Assembly (NCBI RefSeq): GCF_900108345.1
Contig: NZ_FNVV01000013.1
Coordinates: forward strand, 1,152,944 to 1,216,943
From: Bacteroides ndongoniae
GTDB taxonomy: Bacteria; Bacteroidota; Bacteroidia; Bacteroidales; Bacteroidaceae
DNA: 64,000 nucleotides
Direction of reading: 5' to 3'
This document shows, piece after piece, positions 34,595 to 42,766 of this stretch. Within the stretch, counting starts at the first letter, position 1, and each line of letters starts with the position of its first letter. A program made the position numbers and the translations under genes. The notes beneath the pieces were generated by a model. That model saw nothing but the letters and a program-made list of their open reading frames with translations. It had not been told where the DNA came from and did no database searches.

Positions 34595-35044
34595 ATGAAA
34601 CAGATTGAAAAAACTGCAGAAGCAAAGAATTTCAGCGCCATCAGTGTAGGTCGGCTGAACGAATTGGGTGAATATGTATTGGAACTGGGTCCGGAGATGA
34701 AAATCCCGGGTAAGGTATTCGGCGGTGCTGCCTTGAAGGCCACAGGGGCCGAGTTCTCTTTTCAGTCGTTTGCACCCGGAACGGAGACGGGCTTCCTGCA
34801 TACTCACAAAACTCACGAGGAGTTGTATTTCTTCCTGTCAGGAAAAGGTGAGTTTCAGGTGGACGGACAGATTTTTCCCGTGGCCGAAGGCAGCGTGGTA
34901 AGGGTAGCCCCGGCAGGATTGCGGTCTGTCCGCAACAATGGAAATGAACCGCTTGTGATGCTTTGCGTGCAATACAAGGGAGCTACGTTTACGGCCGAAG
35001 ATGCAGCCGATGGCGTCATATCCACTGACGAAGTAAAGTGGTAA
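34595..35044 (+). CDS. Small cupin-domain protein
   Basis: The 149-residue single cupin has motif 1 near 67-85 (THKTHEELYFFLSGKGE, with two His and a Glu for metal binding) and motif 2 near 96-110 (PVAEGSVVRVAPAG). It is cytoplasmic, without a signal peptide. Motif 2 lacks the usual second His of metal-dependent cupins. Such proteins serve as isomerases, dioxygenases or small-molecule binders; none is assignable. It is divergent from the HxlR gene with its own good promoter. Confidence 0.85.
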   Translation: MKQIEKTAEAKNFSAISVGRLNELGEYVLELGPEMKIPGKVFGGAALKATGAEFSFQSFAPGTETGFLHTHKTHEELYFFLSGKGEFQVDGQIFPVAEGSVVRVAPAGLRSVRNNGNEPLVMLCVQYKGATFTAEDAADGVISTDEVKW

Positions 35045-35131
35045 GCGCTGCAGCCGTCGGCACGGTATGCGTCACGGCTTAAGGCAATCGCATGCCAGCC
35101 GGCATGTAAGTATAGCGGGTATTTTTTGATG

Positions 35132-35162
35132 AGCACCGGCGTCAGTGTATGATGCCGGTGCT
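35132..35162 (+). terminator. Hairpin after the cupin gene
   Basis: A perfect 9-bp stem AGCACCGGC/GCCGGTGCT has a loop that can itself pair (GCGTCAGTGTATGATGC region). The T content after the stem is weak, so termination is only probable. The rest of the 328-nt spacer shows only two GAAAGATGGG repeats 50 bp apart (35195 and 35245) and the -7 element of the next gene. Confidence 0.45.
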
Positions 35163-35327
35163 TGTCATTAAGTACCTGCTTCGTTTTAGGAATGGAAAGA
35201 TGGGATGGCCGGCCGGAATGGCAAACGGCAGGGGGATGCTTCCTGAAAGATGGGGTGGCGGACGGAGTGAGTGTCATGGGGGCAACATTAAGTTGAGCCG
35301 GAAAATACACTTGTACTCGTAAAAGCG

Positions 35328-35335
35328 TATCTTTG
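35328..35335 (+). promoter_or_regulatory. Promoter -7 element of the CDF transporter gene
   Basis: TATCTTTG matches TAnnTTTG 38 nt upstream of the ATG. A TTG lies only 14 nt upstream, so the -33 element is not standard. Confidence 0.45.
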
Positions 35336-35372
35336 CATGGTAGAATAATGTAATCAGTAATAAATATATTGT

Positions 35373-36275
35373 ATGGAACATCATCATCATCACGAGTCAC
35401 ATGCAGTGACCGATTCGCTTTACAAGATATTCATTGTCTGTATAGCGTTGAATCTGCTGTTCGTTTTTATCGAAGCTATTGTCGGCTTTGTTTATAATTC
35501 GTTGGGTTTGCTTTCCGATGCCGGACACAATCTGAGCGACGTGTTCAGCCTGATGCTGGCCCTCATTGCATTTCGTCTGGCCCGGCATCCGGCCAGTTTG
35601 CACTTCACCTATGGTTACAAGAAAGCCACTATCTTGATTTCGCTGCTGAATGCCGTTATCCTGCTGGTGGCTGTAGGGGCTATTGTGATTGAAAGTGTCT
35701 ATCGCTTGCGCAATGCGACAGACGTGTCGGGCGAAGCCATCGGGTGGACAGCCGGTGCAGGTATCGTCATCAACGGACTGACCACCTGGCTGCTGATGAA
35801 GGACCGCAAGGCCGACCTCAATGTCAACGGCGCTTTCCTGCACATGCTTATGGATACGTTGGTGTCGGTAGGGGTGGTTGTTTCGGGCGTCATCATCAGT
35901 TTCACCGATTGGGTCTGGATCGATTCGGCTGTCAGCCTTGTGATTGCCGTCATTATTCTGGTATCTACTTACCGATTGCTGAAAGAGAGTCTGTTCCTCT
36001 CGTTGGATGCAGTTCCCGAAGGCGTTGACATGGAGAAGCTGAAGCACGATATATCCGAAACGTCGGGGGTGGCAGGTTGGCACCATTTGCATGTGTGGGC
36101 CATCAGTACGACGGAGAACGCGGCTACGCTGCATGTGGTGCTTGGCGACCTTTCGGCGATGGAGCGTGTGAAGACAGAATTGAAGGAGGCGTTCCGCAAG
36201 AACGGAGTTTCGCATTGTACGATAGAGTGTGAGCAGGCGGGCAATGTATGCAAGGAAATGGAGTGCTGCCCCTGA
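35373..36275 (+). CDS. Cation diffusion facilitator (CzcD/ZitB-like) metal exporter
   Basis: The 300-residue protein has six membrane spans and the two CDF metal-site motifs: SDAGHNLSD near 47-55 (HxxxD) and HMLMDTLVS near 158-166. The cytoplasmic C-terminal domain (about 215-300) contains HHLHVWAISTTENAATLH. An N-terminal run MEHHHHHESH and a C-terminal CKEMECCP are extra metal ligands. It exports Zn2+ or similar divalent cations in exchange for protons. It has its own promoter element and a palindromic terminator. Confidence 0.93.
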   Translation: MEHHHHHESHAVTDSLYKIFIVCIALNLLFVFIEAIVGFVYNSLGLLSDAGHNLSDVFSLMLALIAFRLARHPASLHFTYGYKKATILISLLNAVILLVAVGAIVIESVYRLRNATDVSGEAIGWTAGAGIVINGLTTWLLMKDRKADLNVNGAFLHMLMDTLVSVGVVVSGVIISFTDWVWIDSAVSLVIAVIILVSTYRLLKESLFLSLDAVPEGVDMEKLKHDISETSGVAGWHHLHVWAISTTENAATLHVVLGDLSAMERVKTELKEAFRKNGVSHCTIECEQAGNVCKEMECCP

Positions 36276-36334
36276 TACCTGACTCCCCGCCGGGGAACAG
36301 GTCGTTGTGGGTAGCATGCCGATGAACAGACACA

Positions 36335-36412
36335 TCAGACGCAGGTAAATGCAAATCTTTGGAATATCCGGACTGCTGCCGGACCGTATGATTGGCATTT
36401 ATCTGCGTCTGA
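36335..36412. terminator. Long-armed palindrome between convergent genes
   Basis: Arms TCAGACGCAGGTAAATGC (36335-36352) and its near-perfect complement (36395-36412, one G-T pair) enclose a loop with a second small stem (TCCGGA). It lies between the CDF gene and the convergent amylase gene and probably ends both transcripts. Confidence 0.7.
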
Positions 36413-36443
36413 CGTATCTATTCCCTCTTGTGGAGGGCTGGTT

Positions 36444-38297
36444 TTACAGTTCGATGACTAACGATTCGCGGGCTGCCATCTTCAGGTCTTCGGTGAAGCT
36501 GATGGTACGTCCCGTCAGGATGTCCTTACCCTGTTTGGTGTCTTTCAGGATTTCCTTGTAGAACTTCAGTGGCAGGGTTGTTTCGCTGTCCGTTCCGTTC
36601 AGCATCACGAATACGGTCTTTCCTTCGTATTGGCGAGCGTATGCATAGACGCCGTTCTGCACCATGAACTGTGTCATGCTGCCTTTGGCAATCACGTCGT
36701 TGCCCTTGCGCCAGTTCAGGATGGTCTTATAGAAGTTGTAGCATTCGTTCTGCAATTCGGTGCGTCCTTCTGCTGTAAAGGCATTCTGCTTGTCGCCTGC
36801 CCATCCGCCGGGGAAGTCGCAACGCACGTATCCGTCGCTCTTGGTCTTTACACCGTTCATCATGATTTCCGTGCCGTAGTACAGCTGCGGGATGCGGCGT
36901 GTGGTGAGCAGCAGCGTAGTGGCCTGCTTCAGCATGGCCAGGTTCTGTCCTTCGCCCAGGAAGCGGTCGGTGTCGTGGTTTTCGATGAAAGCCAATACAC
37001 TGGCAGGGTTGGGGTAGAGGAAGTCGTATACAAAGTTACCATATATGCGGTCCAGACCTTTGAACCAGGTTTCGGTCTGCTCGTTCTTGGCAATGTTGAT
37101 CTTGTCGTAGAAGCTGAAGTCCATCACCGTCTTAAGGTTACTGTTCTTCGGAGCAGACAGCTTGGAGTCTTTCTGCCACCAGGCGGTATAGGCAGGTTCG
37201 GTGACCCACGTTTCGCCCACCGTGTTGTAGTTGGGGTACTCTTCGTTCAGTTCCTTCATCCACTGGCTCATGCCGTCGTAGTCGGCGTAAGGATAGGTGT
37301 CCATGCGGATGCCGTCGATGTTGGCATATTCAATCCACCAGAAGCTGTTCTGGATGAGGTATCTCAGCACGTGTGGGTTCTTCTGGTTCAGATCGGGCAT
37401 GGTCGGAACGAACCATCCATCGTTCATTTGGTCGAAGTCGTACTTCGAAGTATAAGGATCGACGTGCGATGTGAGCTTGAAGGAAGTCTGTACAAAGTTG
37501 TTTTGGTAGTCGGAGTTGTTGAACCAGTCCTTCGACGGCATGTCCTTGATCCATACATGGTCTACACCGCAGTGGTTGAAAATCATGTCCATCACCACTT
37601 TGATGTCGCGCTGGTGTGCTTTCTCTATCAGCTGGCGGTATTCTTCGTTGGTACCGAAGCGCGGATCTACCTTATAGTAATCGGTAGTGGCATAGCCGTG
37701 GTAGCTGCCACTCTGCATGTTGTTCTCCAATACGGGGGTAAACCACAGAGCGGTTACACCCAGGTCGGTAAAGTAGTCCAGATGCTGTTCGATGCCGGCC
37801 AGGTCGCCTCCGTGACGGGCGTTCGGGTCGTTGCGGTCTACTTTGGCGTCGAGCATGCCTTCTACCTGGTCGTTGTCCGGATTGCCGTTGGCAAAGCGGT
37901 CGGGCATCAGCAGGTAAAGGGCGTCCGAAGCGTCGAAGCCTTTATGTTCGCATCCTTTCATGGCGCGTGCCTTCAGCTCGTATTCCTGTACGGTTTTCTT
38001 CTTACCTTGTACAAAAGTCAGGGGAATCTTGCCGGGCTGTACGTCCTTGTCCAGTTTCAGATAGACCAGCAGGTAGTTATCACTCTCCAGCTTGACGATG
38101 CTGCTTAGCGATACGCCCGGATAATCTACGGTGACGCGGGAGTCGCCGATGCCTTCGCCATAGACCATCAGCTGCAGTTCGGGGTTCTGCATGCCTGCAT
38201 ACCAGAAGGGGGGATCAATCTTGTCGATGTTGGGTGAAGCGTATGTACCAAGCGAGAGCAGTACGCCTCCTAGAAGCGAGAATACTTTCTTTTTCAT
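36444..38297 (-). CDS. SusA-like neopullulanase / cyclomaltodextrinase (GH13), periplasmic
   Basis: The 617-residue protein has a signal peptide, an N-terminal immunoglobulin-like domain (about 22-120, KIDPPFWYAGMQNPELQ) and a GH13 barrel with the four conserved regions: DMIFNHCG, DGIRMDTYPY (nucleophile Asp), VGETW (acid/base Glu) and FIENHDTD. A C-terminal beta domain completes it. Domain order and length match the SusA type that cuts maltooligosaccharides in the periplasm. Unlike the classical sus operon it stands alone here. A LacI-type operator lies about 100 nt upstream. Confidence 0.92.
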   Translation of the reverse strand: MKKKVFSLLGGVLLSLGTYASPNIDKIDPPFWYAGMQNPELQLMVYGEGIGDSRVTVDYPGVSLSSIVKLESDNYLLVYLKLDKDVQPGKIPLTFVQGKKKTVQEYELKARAMKGCEHKGFDASDALYLLMPDRFANGNPDNDQVEGMLDAKVDRNDPNARHGGDLAGIEQHLDYFTDLGVTALWFTPVLENNMQSGSYHGYATTDYYKVDPRFGTNEEYRQLIEKAHQRDIKVVMDMIFNHCGVDHVWIKDMPSKDWFNNSDYQNNFVQTSFKLTSHVDPYTSKYDFDQMNDGWFVPTMPDLNQKNPHVLRYLIQNSFWWIEYANIDGIRMDTYPYADYDGMSQWMKELNEEYPNYNTVGETWVTEPAYTAWWQKDSKLSAPKNSNLKTVMDFSFYDKINIAKNEQTETWFKGLDRIYGNFVYDFLYPNPASVLAFIENHDTDRFLGEGQNLAMLKQATTLLLTTRRIPQLYYGTEIMMNGVKTKSDGYVRCDFPGGWAGDKQNAFTAEGRTELQNECYNFYKTILNWRKGNDVIAKGSMTQFMVQNGVYAYARQYEGKTVFVMLNGTDSETTLPLKFYKEILKDTKQGKDILTGRTISFTEDLKMAARESLVIEL

Positions 38298-38341
38298 GAT
38301 AGTAATTTTACGGTTGATTTTTTGTGCGGCTAATATAAGAC

Positions 38342-38376
38342 AATTGGCGGAGAAACACTTAGGTTCTCCGCCAATT
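38342..38376 (-). terminator. Perfect 13-bp hairpin between the TPR gene and the amylase gene
   Basis: AATTGGCGGAGAA (38342-38354) pairs exactly with TTCTCCGCCAATT (38364-38376) around a 9-nt loop. No T run follows, so it may be a weak terminator for the TPR gene or a leader structure of the amylase gene. Confidence 0.55.
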
Positions 38377-38393
38377 CTGTCCTGATTTATTAT

Positions 38394-38405
38394 GCAAACG
38401 TTTGC
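38394..38405. promoter_or_regulatory. LacI-family operator upstream of the SusA-like gene
   Basis: GCAAACGTTTGC is a perfect 12-bp palindrome with the central CG step and half-site form of LacI/GalR-family operators. It lies 97 nt upstream of the amylase start. The regulator gene is not in this window. Confidence 0.65.
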
Positions 38406-38420
38406 TTTTCGGTGGGTTTG

Positions 38421-39749
38421 TCACTTTCCTTTTTGGCTGCCCTGGAAGAAATTCTCTACTTTCTTCCTTTTCCGCAAGTCATTCAGCCATGCTTCGGCAG
38501 CATTGTAGCGATTATCCTCGTTGAGGATGATATCGTCGTCCTCGGTCATTTCCTGCGGCTTGTTCTTACTGTCTTGGGGGCGTGTCTTGAGGTAGGCTTC
38601 CAGATACTTTTCGGTTTCGTCCATATCCTTCAGATGGTAGTACGATGCGAATGCTGCCTTGTAGAGCAGGTTGTGGGCTTGTGGTGCGTATTTGTATTGC
38701 TGCATCAATGCCTTGATCTGCTTGCGTGTTTCGCCGGCTTCCCGACAGCAGTCGGCCAGGCCGTCATAAAGTCTTGCCACGACACTGTCTTTGGGAAATG
38801 CCAGGCTGATGGCGTCTTCCAGATATTCCACCCCTTTCTCCTTCCATAGCGTTTTGGAACAGGCTTTCCCCAGGTAGTAGAGCAGGTCAACGTGTTCGGG
38901 AGCCAGTTTGCGGGCTGCTTGTAGCAGGTCGTGAGCTTCGTAGGGCTGGTTCAGGGCATAGTGGCTGATGCCTGCGTAATAGCAGTTGTAGAAGGAGCTG
39001 TCTCCCTGAGCCAGCAGCGGGAGATAGCGTTCCAAAGCCTTGGCATATTCTTTGTTCAGACAGTATGCCTGGGCTTCCAGACGGTTGATGGTGACATTGG
39101 TCGTGTCTGTTTTCCGGTAGTCTTCGCAGGTTTCGATGGCATAGTCGTAGTAATTGTTCTGTATGTACAGGCTTGCCAGCTTCGAGGCGGCGAGGTAGTC
39201 TTCGGGATAGCGGTCATTTATCTCCATATAGGCACCTATCAGGATGTTAGGGTCGGTGTAGAGTCCTTCCAGGCTTTGTGCCTTCAGGTGGAGTATGGTG
39301 GCAGAACTGTCCTGCTCGGCCAGTGAGGTGCTTTCGCCTAAGGCTTCCTGATACTTCTGCAGGTTCAGCAGCTGGCCAATGTACTGAATATGGGCATATT
39401 TATGGTCGGGCTTCAGATCGAGTACGCGGCGGTAGCATTGCAGGGCGGGCTGGAACTTGCCCAGTGTCTTGTAACATTCGCCAGCCTCGATGTAAGCCCG
39501 TGGGTTGAGTGAGTCCTGCACGGTGAGCAGTCGGAATACGTCCAGTGCTTCGGCGTTTCTTCCGAGGCCTTTCAGTGCCCTTCCTTTCTGATAAAGCAGG
39601 GGAACGGTGAGCGAATCTTCGTGCGCAATGAGGGTCAGTGCATTTTCATAATCGTAGTTGGCCATCGCTTCCTGGATGGACTGTACTTGTTGTGCTTTCA
39701 GGAATGGAGTGAAAGCGGGTAGAAGCAGGTAAATAAGGACCTTTTTCAT
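38421..39749 (-). CDS. Secreted tetratricopeptide-repeat protein
   Basis: The 442-residue protein has a signal peptide (LIYLLLPAFTPFLKAQ) and is made almost entirely of TPR helices, for example LYQKGRALKGLGRNAEALDV, AYIEAGECYKTLGKFQPALQ and CYYAGISHYALNQPYEAHDL. A charged C-terminal tail with RKRKKVENFF ends it. TPR arrays bind protein partners. In Bacteroidetes such periplasmic proteins often support envelope complexes, but no partner is evident. It is 123 nt upstream of the amylase gene with a hairpin between. Confidence 0.85.
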   Translation of the reverse strand: MKKVLIYLLLPAFTPFLKAQQVQSIQEAMANYDYENALTLIAHEDSLTVPLLYQKGRALKGLGRNAEALDVFRLLTVQDSLNPRAYIEAGECYKTLGKFQPALQCYRRVLDLKPDHKYAHIQYIGQLLNLQKYQEALGESTSLAEQDSSATILHLKAQSLEGLYTDPNILIGAYMEINDRYPEDYLAASKLASLYIQNNYYDYAIETCEDYRKTDTTNVTINRLEAQAYCLNKEYAKALERYLPLLAQGDSSFYNCYYAGISHYALNQPYEAHDLLQAARKLAPEHVDLLYYLGKACSKTLWKEKGVEYLEDAISLAFPKDSVVARLYDGLADCCREAGETRKQIKALMQQYKYAPQAHNLLYKAAFASYYHLKDMDETEKYLEAYLKTRPQDSKNKPQEMTEDDDIILNEDNRYNAAEAWLNDLRKRKKVENFFQGSQKGK

Positions 39750-39909
39750 GTGATGAATTAAAATGATTGATCGTAAAACTGCTGCAATATAATAAATATA
39801 AATCGATTACGATATTATCGTAGTATACGCTTTGTATATTTTAACTATTGTTTGTACGTGTATGCCTCAGTTGCGAACAGGGTGGGAAGGGAAGTGTGCT
39901 GTTTCGTAG

Positions 39910-39997
39910 TCAGTTGGGGGAGAATAATTGCCTAACTGGGAAAAAAATTTTCTCTAACTGGGCAGGAATTTTTCCCTAACTGGGAAAAAAAGACAGT
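39910..39997. repeat. Tandem array of four 22-bp units (CTAACTGGG)
   Basis: CTAACTGGG begins at 39932, 39954 and 39976, exactly 22 bp apart, each followed by an A- or T-rich half. A diverged unit (TCAGTTGGGGG) precedes at 39910. The array is in the 418-nt spacer between the TPR gene and the decarboxylase operon. The rest of the spacer has an AT-rich part with TATCGTAGTATACG and a terminator. Confidence 0.8.
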
Positions 39998-40065
39998 GTT
40001 TTTAGGAGGTTGCTGACGGAACGGCTATGGAAGGGGAAAACATTTGTCCGGCAGTGGGGTAACGG

Positions 40066-40108
40066 TAAAAAAGAAGACGCCCTTCCGCAAGTTAGCGGAA
40101 AGGCGTCT
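40066..40108 (-). terminator. Intrinsic terminator of the methylmalonyl-CoA decarboxylase operon
   Basis: On the minus strand, AGACGCC with TTCCGC pairs with GCGGAA and GGCGTCT. The TCTTCTTTTTT tract follows, 60 nt after the last gene. Confidence 0.88.
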
Positions 40109-40167
40109 GTAGTGTGTGCAACACTTATGTTCCGATCCGGAAAAGATTTCCGGATAATCTCTACTGA

Positions 40168-41334
40168 TTAGATAAGGAATCCCAGCAACACACCGGCTGC
40201 TACGGCCGAACCGATTACACCGGCTACGTTCGGACCCATGGCGTGCATCAGCAGGTAGTTGGTCGGGTCGTATTCCAGACCGACATTCTGCGAGATACGT
40301 GCCGACATCGGAACGGCAGATACACCGGCATTACCGATAAGCGGATTGATCTTATTACCCTTTCTCAGGAACAGGTTGAAGAACTTAACGAACAACACAC
40401 CTGAAGCGCTGGCGATGATGAATGCACAGAATCCCAGGAAGAAGATGAAGATAGTGTTCAGTGTCAGGAACTCGGAAGCCTGAGTAGAAGCACCTACCGT
40501 TACACCCAGCAGGATAGTGATAGCATCCGTCAACGGACCGCTGGCTGTTTCGGCCAGGCGGCGTGTTACGCCACTTTCCTTCAGCAGGTTACCGAAGAAC
40601 AGCATACCCAGCAGGGGCAGACCAGACGGTACCAGGAAGCAGGTAAGCAACAGACCGATGATGGGGAACATGATCTTTTCGGTATGAGATACGGCACGAG
40701 CCGGTTTCATACGGATCAGTTTTTCCTTTTTGGTAGTCAGCAAACGCATGATAGGCGGCTGTATGATAGGTACGAGCGCCATGTACGAGTAGGCTGATAC
40801 GGCAATAGCACCCATCAGGTTGGGAGCCAGCTTGGAAGAAAGGAAGATAGCCGTCGGACCGTCGGCGCCACCGATGATGGCGATACCGGCAGCCTGGTTA
40901 GGCTCGAATCCCAATGCAAGGGCAATCATATAGGCACCAAAGATACCGAACTGGGCGGCAGCACCTACCAGCATCAGTTTCGGGTTGGATATCAGTGCAG
41001 AGAAGTCGGTCATGGCACCAATACCGAGGAATACCAACGGCGGATACCAGCCAGTCTTTACACCCTGATACAAGATGTTGAGCACAGAGCCTTCTTCGTA
41101 GATACCTACTTCGAGGCCGGCGTCAATCTTGAACGGGATATTACCGATCAGAATACCGAATCCGATAGGAATCAGCAGCATCGGCTCAAAATTCTTCTTG
41201 ATAGCCAGGAACAAGAAGAACAAACCTACCAAGATCATGATAAGGTGTCCGGAAGTTGCATTCGCAAATCCCGTATACCCCCAGAAGTCGACCAGGTTAT
41301 CGCCAATAAATGATAAAAAGCTTACTTCTTCCAT
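40168..41334 (-). CDS. mmdB: Sodium-pumping methylmalonyl-CoA decarboxylase, beta subunit (OadB family)
   Basis: The 388-residue polytopic membrane protein of the OadB/MmdB/GcdB family includes GGADGPTAIFLSSKLAP, the conserved Asp-containing segment of the sodium channel, and NAGVSAVPMSARISQ near the C-terminus. It decarboxylates carboxybiotin and couples this to Na+ export. It is the last gene of a five-gene set in which epimerase, carboxyltransferase, OadG-type and biotin subunits precede it. The gap to the biotin-carrier gene is 4 nt. Confidence 0.93.
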   Translation of the reverse strand: MEEVSFLSFIGDNLVDFWGYTGFANATSGHLIMILVGLFFLFLAIKKNFEPMLLIPIGFGILIGNIPFKIDAGLEVGIYEEGSVLNILYQGVKTGWYPPLVFLGIGAMTDFSALISNPKLMLVGAAAQFGIFGAYMIALALGFEPNQAAGIAIIGGADGPTAIFLSSKLAPNLMGAIAVSAYSYMALVPIIQPPIMRLLTTKKEKLIRMKPARAVSHTEKIMFPIIGLLLTCFLVPSGLPLLGMLFFGNLLKESGVTRRLAETASGPLTDAITILLGVTVGASTQASEFLTLNTIFIFFLGFCAFIIASASGVLFVKFFNLFLRKGNKINPLIGNAGVSAVPMSARISQNVGLEYDPTNYLLMHAMGPNVAGVIGSAVAAGVLLGFLI

Positions 41335-41338
41335 AAAC

Positions 41339-41770
41339 TTATTCGATTATAATTAAATCCGTTCCTTCGAGAACAGAATCACCTTTGTTAACTTTGATTG
41401 CAGTAACTTTTCCGTCTCTGTCGGCATTGATGTTGTTTTCCATCTTCATGGCTTCCAGGATAACGATTACCTGTCCTTTCTTCACCATATCGCCTTCTTT
41501 CACTTTGATGTCGAGGATAACACCTGGCAGCGGAGACTTCACGCCGCTGTTCTTGGCAGGAGCGGCCGGACGTGAAACGACAGGTGCTCCGGTAGCGGTC
41601 TTAGGTGCAGCAGCCGGGCGAACAATAGGTTTGGGAGCAACTTTCAGGGGCTTGTCCAACTCTACGTTGTAGGGAGTACCGTTGACCTCTACACGTGCAA
41701 TGTTGTCTTCTACATCATTAACAGTAACGTTATAGAGGTTACCATTGATTTTATACTTATATTGTTTCAT
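41339..41770 (-). CDS. mmdC: Biotin carboxyl carrier subunit of methylmalonyl-CoA decarboxylase
   Basis: The 143-residue protein has an N-terminal domain (about 1-45, KYKINGNLYNVTVNDVEDN), an Ala/Pro-rich flexible linker (about 46-72, VRPAAAPKTATG) and a C-terminal biotinyl domain with EAMKMENN near 108-115, whose Lys is biotinylated. The carboxybiotin swings between the carboxyltransferase and the OadB channel. It lies in tight operon order between the OadG-type and OadB genes. Confidence 0.94.
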   Translation of the reverse strand: MKQYKYKINGNLYNVTVNDVEDNIARVEVNGTPYNVELDKPLKVAPKPIVRPAAAPKTATGAPVVSRPAAPAKNSGVKSPLPGVILDIKVKEGDMVKKGQVIVILEAMKMENNINADRDGKVTAIKVNKGDSVLEGTDLIIIE

Positions 41771-41800
41771 TTTTCTTTAGTTTTTATGGTAAGTATTGAT

Positions 41801-42751
41801 TTACTTATGCGGCGTTTGACGCAATGTATAGATCTTCGAATTCCAAGGAGAATAGTTGCGTTTTACCTTATTAATAGTAAGGATGGTGTCTTCGATGTCA
41901 TGTACATTGTCCTGATACTCGTGCAATGCCATGGCGATGGCAGCAAATATTTCTCCTGATTCAGTTCCGATGGCTTTTTCCTTGGCTTCCTGTTTGTCGG
42001 TAATGCCATGTGCACGCATGGCATTGCGCTTGATGAAGCCTGCACCAATGTTGCCCACAATCTTGAAGGCAATATACAGCAGGATCAAACCAAAGAACAC
42101 AACAAGCATAGCCATGATTGCCATACCTACTCCCACAGGGTCTTTCATCTTGAAGCCATCGATTTTCTCGTTGGAGTCAAGCGTCTTGTTGTTGGTACTG
42201 GGTGTCACGTAGTGGCCGTTGATTCCCATGACTGTCCATCCGCTCTCCTTTACTCCATCTACTACCAGACCGTAGGAGCAGTCTACCGGGATATTGGCGG
42301 GGATAGTGATTGAGTCGAGCAAAGTAGTTCCGTTGGCATCGTACAGGGCGATCCAGTTCGGACCAACAGAATCGAGCTTGAAGTTCAGGTGGAAGTTGCC
42401 ACGCTTGGGTTCGTTGTCTGCCCAGAAGAGCAGGTGCTGACGGGGAGGAATCTTGGTCAATACGTCTCCCTTGGGTATCGGATACATCATGGCAGCACGT
42501 TCGGGTGCCGACAGGCTTTTATCCAATACTCTCTTATCGTTGGTCAGATAGCAGTTGCGGATATCAACTGTGGCGAACGAGGTGTTAAAGATCTCGATCC
42601 ATGCGTTATGCTTGCCATAATCGTCCTGGAAGTTGTCTTTGTTGTTCACCAATACTTCGTTGATGCAGAGGCTACTGGCACTTTGTGCAAAAGCACCGCC
42701 GCAAACTGTCATGAACGCTGCGATAAGTATTCCTATTTTCTTTTTGTTCAT
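41801..42751 (-). CDS. Lamin-tail domain fused to OadG-like (delta/gamma) subunit
   Basis: The 316-residue protein has a signal peptide (VCGGAFAQ) and a lamin-tail-like beta-sandwich (about 27-150; CINEVLVNNKDNF, HNAWIEIFNTS, IRNCYLTNDK). A single membrane span follows (about 212-235; GMAIMAMLVVFFGLILLYIA) with a short cytoplasmic tail resembling OadG. The position between carboxyltransferase and biotin genes says it is the small membrane subunit that holds the complex. The extracytoplasmic lamin-tail domain is not part of the classical decarboxylase and probably anchors it to an envelope partner. Confidence 0.85.
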   Translation of the reverse strand: MNKKKIGILIAAFMTVCGGAFAQSASSLCINEVLVNNKDNFQDDYGKHNAWIEIFNTSFATVDIRNCYLTNDKRVLDKSLSAPERAAMMYPIPKGDVLTKIPPRQHLLFWADNEPKRGNFHLNFKLDSVGPNWIALYDANGTTLLDSITIPANIPVDCSYGLVVDGVKESGWTVMGINGHYVTPSTNNKTLDSNEKIDGFKMKDPVGVGMAIMAMLVVFFGLILLYIAFKIVGNIGAGFIKRNAMRAHGITDKQEAKEKAIGTESGEIFAAIAMALHEYQDNVHDIEDTILTINKVKRNYSPWNSKIYTLRQTPHK

Positions 42752-42766
42752 AATCGGAAGATTTTG

